Shown piece by piece: positions 6,966 to 14,942 of a stretch of DNA of 64,000 nucleotides (position 1 is its first letter; each line of letters opens with the position of its first letter). The translations under genes were made by a program, and so were the position numbers. The notes under the pieces are model-generated. The model was not told where the DNA came from, searched no databases, and saw only the letters and a program-made list of their open reading frames with translations. Origin of the DNA: Longimicrobium sp. (GTDB lineage: Bacteria; Gemmatimonadota; Gemmatimonadetes; Longimicrobiales; Longimicrobiaceae); NCBI GenBank assembly GCA_036389135.1, contig DASVQP010000007.1:1-64000 (forward strand). The letters run 5' to 3'.

Positions 6966-8116
6966 GCGAGACGACGATGCGCGTGATCGCCGAGCCGCCG
7001 ATGCGGCGGTTCCAGGAGGCGGCCGGCGCCCTCTTTACCGACGTGGCGGGGCGCTCCGTGGCTCAGAGCTACGGCGACACCTTGGCCGAGTACCATGCCG
7101 TGCGCGACGGCGTGGGGGTGGCCGAGCGCAGCGACCGCGCGCGCATCCGCATGTGGGGGAAGGACCCCGCCAAGATGCTCCACGGCCTCATCACCAACGA
7201 CCTGCTGGCAGCGCCGGCCGGGCAGGGGGTGTACGCCGCGATGCTGACGCCCAAGGGCCGCACGCTGGCCGAGCTGCGCGCCTTCCGCCGCTCCATTGAG
7301 GAGGTGCTGGTGGAGCTTCCGCGCGAGGCGCTGGCCGGCACGTACGAGCACCTCCTCAAGTTCGTTCCCCCCATGTTCGCCCGCTGGGCCGACGTCTCCG
7401 ACGAGATCGAGCAGCTGGGCGTGTACGGTCCGCGGTCGGGCGCGCTGCTGGAGCGGGTGCTGGGCGCGGGGCCGGGGGAGATGGCGGAGGACGCATTCCG
7501 CGAGCTGACCTTTGGCGAGGCGCCCGTGATGGTGGCGATGACGCGCTACGTGGGGAGCGAGATCGGCTTCGACCTGTTCGCAGCGCCCACCGTCGTGCCC
7601 CACCTGTGGACGGCGCTGCTGGAGCAGGGGGCGGAGCTGGGCGCGCGGCCGGTGGGGCTGGCCGCCATCGATGCGCTGCGCATGGAGGCCGGGCGCCCGC
7701 GCTACGGCGCAGAGCTCTCCGAAGAGGTGATCCCCACCGAGGTCTTCGAGGAGACGGGGATGATGGAGCGCGCCATCTCCTTCTCCAAGGGGTGCTACAC
7801 GGGGCAGGAGGTGATCGTGCGCATCGCCCACCGCGGCCACGTCAACCGCCACCTGCGCGGCTTCCGCCTGGGCGACGGCCCCGCGCCGGCCACGGGGACG
7901 CCCCTCTTCCACCCCGAAACGGGCAAGGAGGTGGGACGGCTGACCAGCGTCGCCTTCCTCCCGATGCTGGGGGAGACCGGGGCGCTGGGGTTCGCGCGCC
8001 GCGAGGTGGAGCCGGGGATGGAGTTGCGGGTCGGCTCGCCCGACGGCCCGCCCGCAAAGGTGGTGAAGCTCCCCTTCCAGCGCGGGCTGGACGATGGTCT
8101 CGTCGTCGTCGAGTAG
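6962..8116 (+). CDS. ygfZ: YgfZ/GcvT-type folate-binding protein
   Basis: A 384-residue cytoplasmic protein of the aminomethyltransferase (GcvT) fold. It carries the YgfZ signature KGCYTGQE (Lys276, Cys278), which distinguishes the folate-dependent Fe-S cluster repair/assembly factor from the glycine-cleavage T-protein. N-terminal GcvT-like features (DRARIRMWGKDPAKMLHGLITND) and the C-terminal barrel (GFARREVEPG) are intact. It is coupled to mug by a 4 bp ATGA overlap and its own 3' end overlaps the DUF1802 gene by 23 bp, so mug-ygfZ-DUF1802 reads as one operon. Confidence 0.88.
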   Translation: MSETTMRVIAEPPMRRFQEAAGALFTDVAGRSVAQSYGDTLAEYHAVRDGVGVAERSDRARIRMWGKDPAKMLHGLITNDLLAAPAGQGVYAAMLTPKGRTLAELRAFRRSIEEVLVELPREALAGTYEHLLKFVPPMFARWADVSDEIEQLGVYGPRSGALLERVLGAGPGEMAEDAFRELTFGEAPVMVAMTRYVGSEIGFDLFAAPTVVPHLWTALLEQGAELGARPVGLAAIDALRMEAGRPRYGAELSEEVIPTEVFEETGMMERAISFSKGCYTGQEVIVRIAHRGHVNRHLRGFRLGDGPAPATGTPLFHPETGKEVGRLTSVAFLPMLGETGALGFARREVEPGMELRVGSPDGPPAKVVKLPFQRGLDDGLVVVE

Positions 8117-8663
8117 GCAGGCGCTGAAGGAGTGGGCCTCGGTGGAGCGCGCCCTGGCCGCCGGGCGCGTCTCGCTGCTGGTGCGCAAAGGCGGGATCAG
8201 CGAGCGGCGCGGCGGCTTCGACGTGGAGCACCGCGCCTTCTGGATCTTCCCCACCGCCTTCCACCAGAACGCGGAGGAGCTGGCCCCCGCCTTCCGCGAC
8301 CTGCTCGATCACTCGGAGCCCGCCTCGCGCGACGAGGTTCGCCTGCGCGTCTTCGCCGAAGTCGCCGACGCCTTCCGCGTGGAGAGCCTGGAGGTGATGT
8401 CGCGCCTCGCCGGCCTTCACCCCATGGCGCCGGAGACGGTGCGGTCGCGCTTCGAGTACAAGGGGCGGCCGTACCTGCACGTGATCCTGGTGCGCGCGTA
8501 CGTGCTCCCCGAGCCCATCGTGATCCCCAACACGATCGGCTACGAGGGTTGCGTGAGCTGGGTGGCGCTCGACGAGGAGATCTCGACGGCGGGGACGGTG
8601 CCGGTGGTGGGGGATGCGGAGTTCGAGGCGTTGCGGGCGGAGGTGCGGGGGCGGGTGGGGTAG
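8094..8663 (+). CDS. DUF1802 family protein
   Basis: A 189-residue cytoplasmic protein. ALKEWASVERALAAGR, VRKGGISERRGGFDVEHRAF and IFPTAFHQN match the DUF1802 pattern, whose function is not established. Gly-Gly-Ile and FxVEH residues are conserved in the family, and the fold is probably an alpha/beta domain. The 5' end lies inside ygfZ (23 bp overlap), supporting co-expression with ygfZ and mug. The gene ends at a repeat cluster shared with the convergent DUF1579 gene. Confidence 0.8.
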   Translation: MVSSSSSRQALKEWASVERALAAGRVSLLVRKGGISERRGGFDVEHRAFWIFPTAFHQNAEELAPAFRDLLDHSEPASRDEVRLRVFAEVADAFRVESLEVMSRLAGLHPMAPETVRSRFEYKGRPYLHVILVRAYVLPEPIVIPNTIGYEGCVSWVALDEEISTAGTVPVVGDAEFEALRAEVRGRVG

Positions 8664-9022
8664 GCCCTCACCCCCGCTCGTTCCTCGCTGCCCCCTCTCC
8701 CGATAACAGGAGAGGGCTGCGCCCTCGCCGTTATCGAGAGAGGGGGCGGAGCCGGCGCCTCGCGCCCGTGTCACGGGCTGCGCCGCCGCCCGTCCCCGCG
8801 CACCAATGTCCGGAGGGGCAGACCTGCGTGTCTGCCCGCCCTTGCCCCCCCCTCGAACCCCCCTTCGCACCCAAACCCGTAGGGGCCGCCCCGCGTGGTT
8901 GCCCATGCCTTCCCCCGCGACGCACCCCGCCGCTCGGCGCGAATGCCTGCAAACGCCCCTCCCCCAGGTAGTTATTGGGGGAGGGGCAGCGAGGTGACGA
9001 GCGGGGAGGGGGCCCGCCCCGC
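8664..9022. repeat. composite repeat cluster 1 (D-type hairpins, A', B', D')
   Basis: Fills the gap between two convergent stops. It contains a large D-like hairpin (8665-8750, CCCTCTCCCGATAACAGGAG...), reverse-oriented module A (8813-8837, GGGGCAGACCTGCGTGTC...), module B (8878-8904) 67 bp on, and a D module (8956-9018, CCCCTCCCCCAGGTAGTTAT then TGGGGGAGGGG). No gene is visible inside it. Confidence 0.8.
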
Positions 9023-9499
9023 CTACACGCGCCGGTAGTGCGCGGTCATGAACAGGGTCCACTCGCCGTTCGCGAGGAGGTAGCTGGAGGTGAGGACGCG
9101 GTGGTCAGGGCCGCGGATCTCCACGGTGTCGCGGTAGTCGGTCATGGCGCCGTCCTCGACGCTGGGGCCCCGGGTCGAGAGCACCAGGGCGTTCCCCGAC
9201 TCGTCGAGCTCGCCCTCGTAGATCCACTGGTTGGTCATCATCGAGCCGATGAAGCTGCCCACGAAGCGCCCCTTCGCCGGGTCGTAGCCCAGCGTCATCA
9301 GCGTCACTCCGCTCCCCATCTCGCCCTCGCACAGCAGCCAGGCGCCGCCGAGCGAGCGGACGGTTTCGCGGGACTTGTGCGTCTGGGTAGGGCCGCCGGG
9401 GGTCAGCGCGGCCTCCATCTCGCAACTCCACTCGCCCACCATCTGCTCCAGCCACTGGTGTTCCTTCGTCAGCTCCACATGCATGGCCGCGTCTGACAT
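9023..9499 (-). CDS. DUF1579 family protein
   Basis: A 158-residue soluble protein matching the DUF1579 layout: a leading helix (EHQWLEQMVGEWSCEMEA), then a lipocalin-like run of beta strands with family phrases GGAWLLCEGEM, LMTLGYDPAKGRFVGSFIGSM and STRGPSVEDGAMTDYRDTVE. Function is not established; members are usually described as secreted or cytosolic small beta-barrels. No signal peptide is visible here. Monocistronic, with its stop at the edge of repeat cluster 1. Confidence 0.85.
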   Translation of the reverse strand: MSDAAMHVELTKEHQWLEQMVGEWSCEMEAALTPGGPTQTHKSRETVRSLGGAWLLCEGEMGSGVTLMTLGYDPAKGRFVGSFIGSMMTNQWIYEGELDESGNALVLSTRGPSVEDGAMTDYRDTVEIRGPDHRVLTSSYLLANGEWTLFMTAHYRRV

Positions 9500-9589
9500 G
9501 CTCGTGCCTCTCCGCTCGGTGGGTAGATGCCGGGTCCTTGCCCCGGCCTATGGTAGCGTCGAACGGGGGGCGGGGGAATCGACATGATA

Positions 9590-10432
9590 TCAGGCGGGCT
9601 TGATGCGGCGGTAGCGCGCCTTGAGGAGCTGCGTGATGCCGTAGCCGATCAGGCCCAGCGCGACCAGCCCGAGCACCCAGGCGCCGTACGCGGTGTCGTG
9701 CAGGGCATCAAGGGCGCCACCCAGGCCGCGGGTCTCGCTGGCGTTGCTGTGGCGGGCGGCCTGCAGGAGGAAGAAGCCCAGCACCAGGAACACCACGCCG
9801 CGCGCCGCCAGCCCGGCCCGGGCCGCGCGGATCGCCCACGTGCGCGCGCCCGGGCTGAGCGGCGACAGGTCCAGCTGCTTGTCGAGCTTCGCCTTGTACG
9901 CCTGCACCAGCTGGGCGACGCCGTACGCCGCGATGCCGAGCGCGGCGGCGCCGACCAGAAAGCGTCCGCCGGGCGCCTCCATCACCTTCGCCGTCCACGA
10001 CGCGGCACCGCTGTTCCCGCCGCTGCTTGCCGACGACGAGCCCATCGCCATGCGCACGGCGGTGAGGGCGAGCCCCACGTGGATGACGCCGCTGATGGCG
10101 AAGAGGGCGCGCTTGCCGGCGCTGTCGTGCTCGGGGTTGAGCCCGGCCTCCACGAAGCGCCACAGGGAGTAGCCCAGCAGCCCCACCGCCACCAGGCCGA
10201 GCATGAACTTGCCGCCGGGCCGCTGCAGGATCTCGCCGAAGACGCCCTGCTGGTCCGTGACGCCGCGCTCCCCGCGCGCGGCCTGCGCGGCGATGATCCC
10301 CACGATCACGTAGACGACGCCCCGCGCGGCGTACCCCATCCGCGCCAGCCGCTCCACCCAGGGTCCCGCCTCGCGCGCCGCGCCCCGCGCCGCCGCCCCC
10401 GCCTGCCCCGCCACTCCGTCGATCCGCGCCAT
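9590..10432 (-). CDS. DUF1206 integral membrane protein
   Basis: A 280-residue inner-membrane protein made of three DUF1206 units. Each begins with the helix signature seen in ARMGYAARGVVYVIVGIIAA, KRALFAISGVIHVGLALTAV and ARAGLAARGVVFLVLGFFLL, and each contributes two membrane segments, six in all. Short basic loops (KARYRRIK at the C-terminus) favour a cytoplasmic end. Function unknown; members are common in high-GC bacteria. It is transcribed away from lpd, with a repeat-filled gap upstream. Confidence 0.85.
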   Translation of the reverse strand: MARIDGVAGQAGAAARGAAREAGPWVERLARMGYAARGVVYVIVGIIAAQAARGERGVTDQQGVFGEILQRPGGKFMLGLVAVGLLGYSLWRFVEAGLNPEHDSAGKRALFAISGVIHVGLALTAVRMAMGSSSASSGGNSGAASWTAKVMEAPGGRFLVGAAALGIAAYGVAQLVQAYKAKLDKQLDLSPLSPGARTWAIRAARAGLAARGVVFLVLGFFLLQAARHSNASETRGLGGALDALHDTAYGAWVLGLVALGLIGYGITQLLKARYRRIKPA

Positions 10433-10504
10433 TCCGTTCTCCCGTCGCCGTGAGGGTGGGACTGCATGGTTGGATCGCAGAGCAAGAATGGTGACGCGTC
10501 GGGG

Positions 10505-10587
10505 GAAGTGCTGGGTGCTGAACGGAAGTGCGTGAGTGCGTGAGTGCGTTAGTGCGTGAGTGCGCTTTACTCAGCACTGGGCAGCAC
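10505..10587. repeat. heptanucleotide array (GAGTGCG type)
   Basis: AAGTGCTGGGTGCTGAACGG is followed by AAGTGCG TGAGTGCG TGAGTGCG TTAGTGCG TGAGTGCG and then the inverted TCAGCACTGGGCAGCAC. The 7-8 bp periodicity and sequence relate it to the arrays at 5196 and 23239. Confidence 0.75.
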
Positions 10588-10594
10588 CCCCTGT

Positions 10595-10788
10595 CTGTCA
10601 TCCTGAGAGAGCCGCCTGCTCGACCTTACGCACGGCACGCGGGACTCTTGCGGCGACCGAAGGATCTAGCCGGCGAGGCAAGAGGACGGCGGGTGACGAG
10701 TCCCTCGGCACGCGCAGCAGATCCTTCGCTCCGCGCCCTGGCTTGGAGTACGGGCGAGGGCGGAGAAGCGCGTCGCTCAGGATGACAG
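10595..10788. mobile_element. 194 bp MITE-like element with 13 bp inverted ends
   Basis: CTGTCATCCTGAG (10595-10607) and CTCAGGATGACAG (10776-10788) are perfect inverted termini. Inside, CGAAGGATCT and AGATCCTTCG form a second inverted pair, so the whole element can fold as a nested cruciform. It has no coding capacity, which fits a non-autonomous miniature element. No target-site duplication is obvious. TGTCATCCTGAG-type elements occur in several unrelated bacterial phyla. Confidence 0.65.
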
Positions 10789-10964
10789 GGGAAAGGGGTG
10801 GCCGCGCGCCCCGCTCTTTACCCACGGAGCATTCGCCCGGGCGCCCTGGCTTTGCACTTCCGTGCCTTCCCCCGTACTTTGGGCGCGTTTCCCGGAGACC
10901 GAATCCGGGCGCGGGGCTCCGCGGGACGGGGCGCCGCCCACCATCCGAGATCCAGAGGTGCACT

Positions 10965-12368
10965 TTGGCGGATACGAGCTTCGACATCGTGGTCATCGGC
11001 GCCGGCCCCGGCGGGTACGTCGCCGCCATCAAGGCCGCGCAGCTGGGCTACAAGACGGCGTGCGTGGAGGAAGACGCGCTCGGCGGCATCTGCCTCAACT
11101 GGGGGTGCATCCCCACCAAGGCGCTGCTGGAGAGCGCGGCCATGATCACGCACCTGGGGCACGCCAAGGAGTTCGGCGTCACCGTCGGCGAGATCAAGAC
11201 CGACCTCGCCCAGGCCGTCAAGCGCTCGCGCCAGGTGAGCGAGCGGCTGGTGAAGGGGATCGGCTTCCTCTTCAAGAAGAACAAGATCACCCACCTCCCC
11301 GGCCGCGGGCGCCTCGCCGGCGGGGGGAAGGTGGAGGTGACGGCCAAGGACGGCGCCAAGTCCACCGTCTCGGCCAAGCACATCATCATCGCCACCGGCT
11401 CCAAGCCGCGCGACCTGCCGTTCCTGCGCATCGACCACGACCGCGTGTGGGACTCCACCGACGCCATGATCCCGCAGTCGCCGCCCAAGACGCTGGCGGT
11501 GATCGGCGCGGGGGCCATCGGGATGGAGTTCGCGGACGTGCACAGCGCCTTCGGCACGCAGATCACCATCATCGAGGCCGCCGAGCGCGTGCTGCCGCTG
11601 GAGGACGAGGACGTCTCCGCCGTGGTGGAGAAGGCGTACCGCAAGCGCGGGATGACGATCCTGACGGGCGCCAAGCTGGAGAAGGCCGACGTGGGCAAGG
11701 ACGGCGTGACGCTCACGGTGAAGACGGCCAAGGGCGAGACGCAGACGATCCAGGCGGAGCGCGTCCTTTCCGCCATCGGCCGCGTGCCGCTGACGGAGGA
11801 CATCGGGCTGGAGACGGCGGGGGTGAAGCTGACGGACCGCGGCTTCATCGAGGTGGACCGGCAGCTGCGCACCAGCGTGGAGGGGATCTACGCGATCGGC
11901 GACGTGGCGGGGCCGCCGCTGCTTGCACACAAGGGCTCGCACGAGGGCGTGGCGTGCGTGGAGGCGATCCACGGCGACAAGCACGCGGGGATCGACTACT
12001 CGAACATCCCCAACTGCACCTACTGCCACCCCGAGGTCGCTTCCGTGGGCCTCACCGAGGCGCAGGCGCGCGAGGCGGGGCACGACGTGGAGATCGGCTC
12101 CTTCCCGTGGAGCGCCAACGGCCGCGCGCTCACGGCCGGCGACTCGGAAGGCTTCGTCAAGGTGATCCGCGACAAGAAGTACGGCGAGATCCTGGGCGCG
12201 CACCTGGTGGGCCCGCACGCCACGGAGCTGATCGCCGAGTTCGTGGTCGGGCGGCACCTGGAGGCCACCATGGAGGAGATGGACCGCGCGATGCACCCGC
12301 ACCCCACGCTCTCCGAGGCGGTGGCGGAGGCGGCGCTGGCGTCCATGGGGCACGCGCTGCACATCTGA
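10965..12368 (+). CDS. lpdA: dihydrolipoyl dehydrogenase
   Basis: A 467-residue FAD flavoenzyme (E3) that reoxidises dihydrolipoamide in 2-oxoacid dehydrogenase and glycine-cleavage complexes using NAD+. The FAD site GAGPGGY (12-18), redox disulfide Cys43/Cys48 in GGICLNWGCIPTK, the NAD-binding fold VIGAGAIGMEF, the second FAD motif YAIGDVAG, and the C-terminal His-Glu pair in HPHPTLSE are all intact. The best start is TTG 10965, preceded by AGAGGTG five bases upstream; the open frame further upstream is repeat-derived. No E1/E2 genes are nearby, so it is a stand-alone copy. Confidence 0.93.
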   Translation: MADTSFDIVVIGAGPGGYVAAIKAAQLGYKTACVEEDALGGICLNWGCIPTKALLESAAMITHLGHAKEFGVTVGEIKTDLAQAVKRSRQVSERLVKGIGFLFKKNKITHLPGRGRLAGGGKVEVTAKDGAKSTVSAKHIIIATGSKPRDLPFLRIDHDRVWDSTDAMIPQSPPKTLAVIGAGAIGMEFADVHSAFGTQITIIEAAERVLPLEDEDVSAVVEKAYRKRGMTILTGAKLEKADVGKDGVTLTVKTAKGETQTIQAERVLSAIGRVPLTEDIGLETAGVKLTDRGFIEVDRQLRTSVEGIYAIGDVAGPPLLAHKGSHEGVACVEAIHGDKHAGIDYSNIPNCTYCHPEVASVGLTEAQAREAGHDVEIGSFPWSANGRALTAGDSEGFVKVIRDKKYGEILGAHLVGPHATELIAEFVVGRHLEATMEEMDRAMHPHPTLSEAVAEAALASMGHALHI

Positions 12369-12540
12369 GGCGGCGGCAGCTAACCCGTCCGCGACGACAT
12401 GGAACGAAGGTCGGGATCGCACAAAAGTCGCGGTCTCGGCCTTTCGATCCTAGACAACTCACGTAAACTGGTCCAATTGAACTCGCAGCAGTCACACAGT
12501 TGAAAACTCGTTGTTTGGCAACCGCTTTCAGGAGATTCAC

Positions 12541-13104
12541 GTGGCGGAGTTAGGACGCCCATTCGAACTGGAGGTCCGCGGACGATTGGAGATCGAGCTT
12601 CAATCCGGGTTGCTTGGGATAGCTCCGTCCGCAGGAAAGGTGTTTCATCGTAAAGGATACTATTCGGCTGCCCGAGACGCCGATATCGTAACGGACGTTT
12701 CGTTGGAGGTGTACCGGCCAGGGAGCACGGAGCCATTCCTCATCTGGATCTGGGAGTGCAAAGACTATGGTCATCGCGTCCCGGTGGACGATGTAGAAGA
12801 GTTCCAAAAGAAGATGGAACAGATCGGTCCCAGCCGAACAAAGGGGACGGTTGTGGCTCGGTCAGGCTTTCAGAAAGGTGCAATCAACGTAGCACGATCT
12901 TGGGGGATAGGCTTGGTGCGACTAAGCCCAGACGGCACGCTGATGCGGTTGTTGGAGTCGGCTGCCTGGGATCCGGCGGCAGACGTTGAGGAAGGATTGA
13001 CTACGCTCGGACCTCCAGGGTCCCTTTGCTATGCGGTCACAGGCTCCGGGTTTGCTGTGCACGACTTCAGCAGGTACGTAAGGGAGGAGTTTGAGAACAT
13101 CTAG
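12541..13104 (+). CDS. Mrr-like restriction endonuclease-fold protein
   Basis: A 187-residue protein of the PD-(D/E)XK superfamily, closest by eye to the Mrr/RE_Mrr catalytic domain. It shows an N-terminal helix Glu (PFELEVRGRLEIEL), the catalytic Asp in AARDADIVTD, the E-x-K pair in WIWECKDYG, and the following conserved helix-strand KGTVVARSGFQKGAINVARS then GIGLVRLS. It therefore probably cleaves nucleic acid; no DNA-recognition domain is fused. GTG 12541 is chosen because AGGAG lies six bases upstream; the frame is open to 12511. The base composition falls to about 50-55% GC here, against ~70% around, and the next gene follows after 20 bp, so the pair looks like one acquired operon. Confidence 0.75.
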   Translation: MAELGRPFELEVRGRLEIELQSGLLGIAPSAGKVFHRKGYYSAARDADIVTDVSLEVYRPGSTEPFLIWIWECKDYGHRVPVDDVEEFQKKMEQIGPSRTKGTVVARSGFQKGAINVARSWGIGLVRLSPDGTLMRLLESAAWDPAADVEEGLTTLGPPGSLCYAVTGSGFAVHDFSRYVREEFENI

Positions 13105-13124
13105 CAGCCAATCGATTGAGGCCG

Positions 13125-14777
13125 ATGCACCCAGGTTACGCGTACCCCGAGAGAAGGCTTTTCCACAGCGACAGTGACGGCTGGTCGCTCCCACCCGGAG
13201 CCTCAGAGCGTGTCCAGGGTCGTTACGACCCGATGCACTTCGTTCTTCGGCTCCATCCGGACGTTCATTCGATTCTAGAGGAAGGTGAAAGTGGGTCTTA
13301 CTTGCACGGGGAGATTACCTCTGACCGTATAGCCGCATTTGCCACATATCTGCACGAAACCATTCATTGGTGGCAACATGTTGGTTCGACACTCGGGCTT
13401 GTGCTTAGCTTATCATATCCTGCACAGACCCATACGAATTATCAACTACTCCGCTCTTTGTTGTCAGAGATCGGACCAGTAAAGTCACTGCGCCGATTCG
13501 ACCAAGCCAACAGGAAGCCTGCGCCCGATGTGCAAGCGAATCTCAACCGTGTGCTCAACAACTGGCATGACTTAGAGCACTGCTACCGACACGCGCTATC
13601 CTCCCGCGAGGCGCCCAGCTGGGCGGCAGAACCATACTTTGAGTCAACTGGTCATAGCTATGAAATGACGTGGGCGATTGCTATACAGCTATTGTCCGCG
13701 AGCTTTGATCCGACCCTCACCACGCTGCCCGATGCAAGGCGGTGGGAAGAAGGCTTCGCGAAGCTGAGACAAAAACAAGTTCAGGGATTCTACTACGGTT
13801 CTCCAATCGGAATTGCACCGGTCGGCGCGTATCATATTTTTGAAGGACAGGCTCGATTCTCACAACTTCAGTACCTTCATCACACGTCGGGAGGCGAATG
13901 GGACTGGCAGGATTTCGAACGCCTCGGGATGCTTGGGGAACGGTATGTAGCAGCCTTTAATCACTTCCTGCGAGTGGTGGGCGAGCCGCGTCCGCAATCA
14001 GTGGGTGACCCACTGATCGGGCTCTTCCTAGTTCTCTGTGACCTCGCAATCAACCCCACGGAGGGATTCCCATTCGATATCCACATCTATGAATCGTTCC
14101 TAATTGATGTTGATCCTGGCTCTCGTTTTCACCTGTTCTGTCATGGGGTGGCGGGTCAGCCGGACTTGAAAAAGGTGATCACCGACTACTCGAATGAGGA
14201 GTACGAGCAAATCACGACTGCCCTCTGCGCATTTACGAGATCACCAAGCCCACTCGCCGCTTCCAGACTCGTGGCAACTTGGCCGGAGAAGAACGCGGCT
14301 ATCGACGAGCTACTCACCGAGGATGCTGTGTTCCGGTTCTCCACTCCGGACCTTCTAATAAGGGTGTTTTTTGCCCGATTCGTACGCTTCCAAACAGACA
14401 AAGCGAGGAACCCAGCCTTCTTTGTCTGGCCAGGTGTGTGGATGGGATCGGTGAAAGCAACCAGACTAGACCCAGCCGAAATCAGGACGTTATTCCAAGA
14501 GCACGAGGCGTTGTTCCTGGATGTACCGGGTGGTGAGGTTCGCCCACGGCTGATTCACAACAAGCCCGAGATTGAAGTCTACGAGACATTCAACAATTTC
14601 TACTCCATACTTGTGACGTACAGTCTTACTCGCCAGTGGATCGCAGCGGACGGCGTCTTCGACTTCGACTTGCGATGGTTAAGCCCGACCGCTTCCGATG
14701 AGGAGATGCGCATGTGGGCGTCTACGCTTTTCACTAACACGTATGGTGTGGCCCCGGACGCATTCGTGATCATCTGA
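13125..14777 (+). CDS. putative HEXXH zinc metallopeptidase-like protein
   Basis: A 550-residue soluble protein that I do not recognise as a named family. A helix reading YLHETIHWWQHVGSTLGL places an HEXXH zinc motif at residues 77-81. About 160 residues later FEGQARFSQLQY (Glu240) has the shape of a third-ligand helix of Glu-type zincins. The rest is helical with many Trp and Tyr. There is no signal peptide, so it would act in the cytoplasm. It follows the Mrr-like nuclease gene after 20 bp, with TTGAGG just before ATG 13125 (TTG 13116 is also possible), and shares its low GC. Peptidase activity is inferred only from motifs; the two proteins may form a nuclease/protease pair. It has no visible paralogue in the window. 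Confidence 0.6.
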   Translation: MHPGYAYPERRLFHSDSDGWSLPPGASERVQGRYDPMHFVLRLHPDVHSILEEGESGSYLHGEITSDRIAAFATYLHETIHWWQHVGSTLGLVLSLSYPAQTHTNYQLLRSLLSEIGPVKSLRRFDQANRKPAPDVQANLNRVLNNWHDLEHCYRHALSSREAPSWAAEPYFESTGHSYEMTWAIAIQLLSASFDPTLTTLPDARRWEEGFAKLRQKQVQGFYYGSPIGIAPVGAYHIFEGQARFSQLQYLHHTSGGEWDWQDFERLGMLGERYVAAFNHFLRVVGEPRPQSVGDPLIGLFLVLCDLAINPTEGFPFDIHIYESFLIDVDPGSRFHLFCHGVAGQPDLKKVITDYSNEEYEQITTALCAFTRSPSPLAASRLVATWPEKNAAIDELLTEDAVFRFSTPDLLIRVFFARFVRFQTDKARNPAFFVWPGVWMGSVKATRLDPAEIRTLFQEHEALFLDVPGGEVRPRLIHNKPEIEVYETFNNFYSILVTYSLTRQWIAADGVFDFDLRWLSPTASDEEMRMWASTLFTNTYGVAPDAFVII

Positions 14778-14942
14778 TGCGAGCCCGATAGGCGGGCCGG
14801 AGCCAGTGAGGGGCAGACGCGGTCCGCTGAGGACCTGAGAAGCGCCCGTGTGTTGGATTTCTGGTCTTCGGCGTCTCCTGTTATGTGATGCGCTGCGGCT
14901 GTTGCGCGATGTGAGTTCGATTCCGTCCTCCCGAGCCTGTCC

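Noticed and set aside
12369-12540. Attachment site or tRNA as insertion point of the low-GC island
   Set aside because: No tRNA, integrase or direct repeats flanking 12541-14777 could be found by eye.
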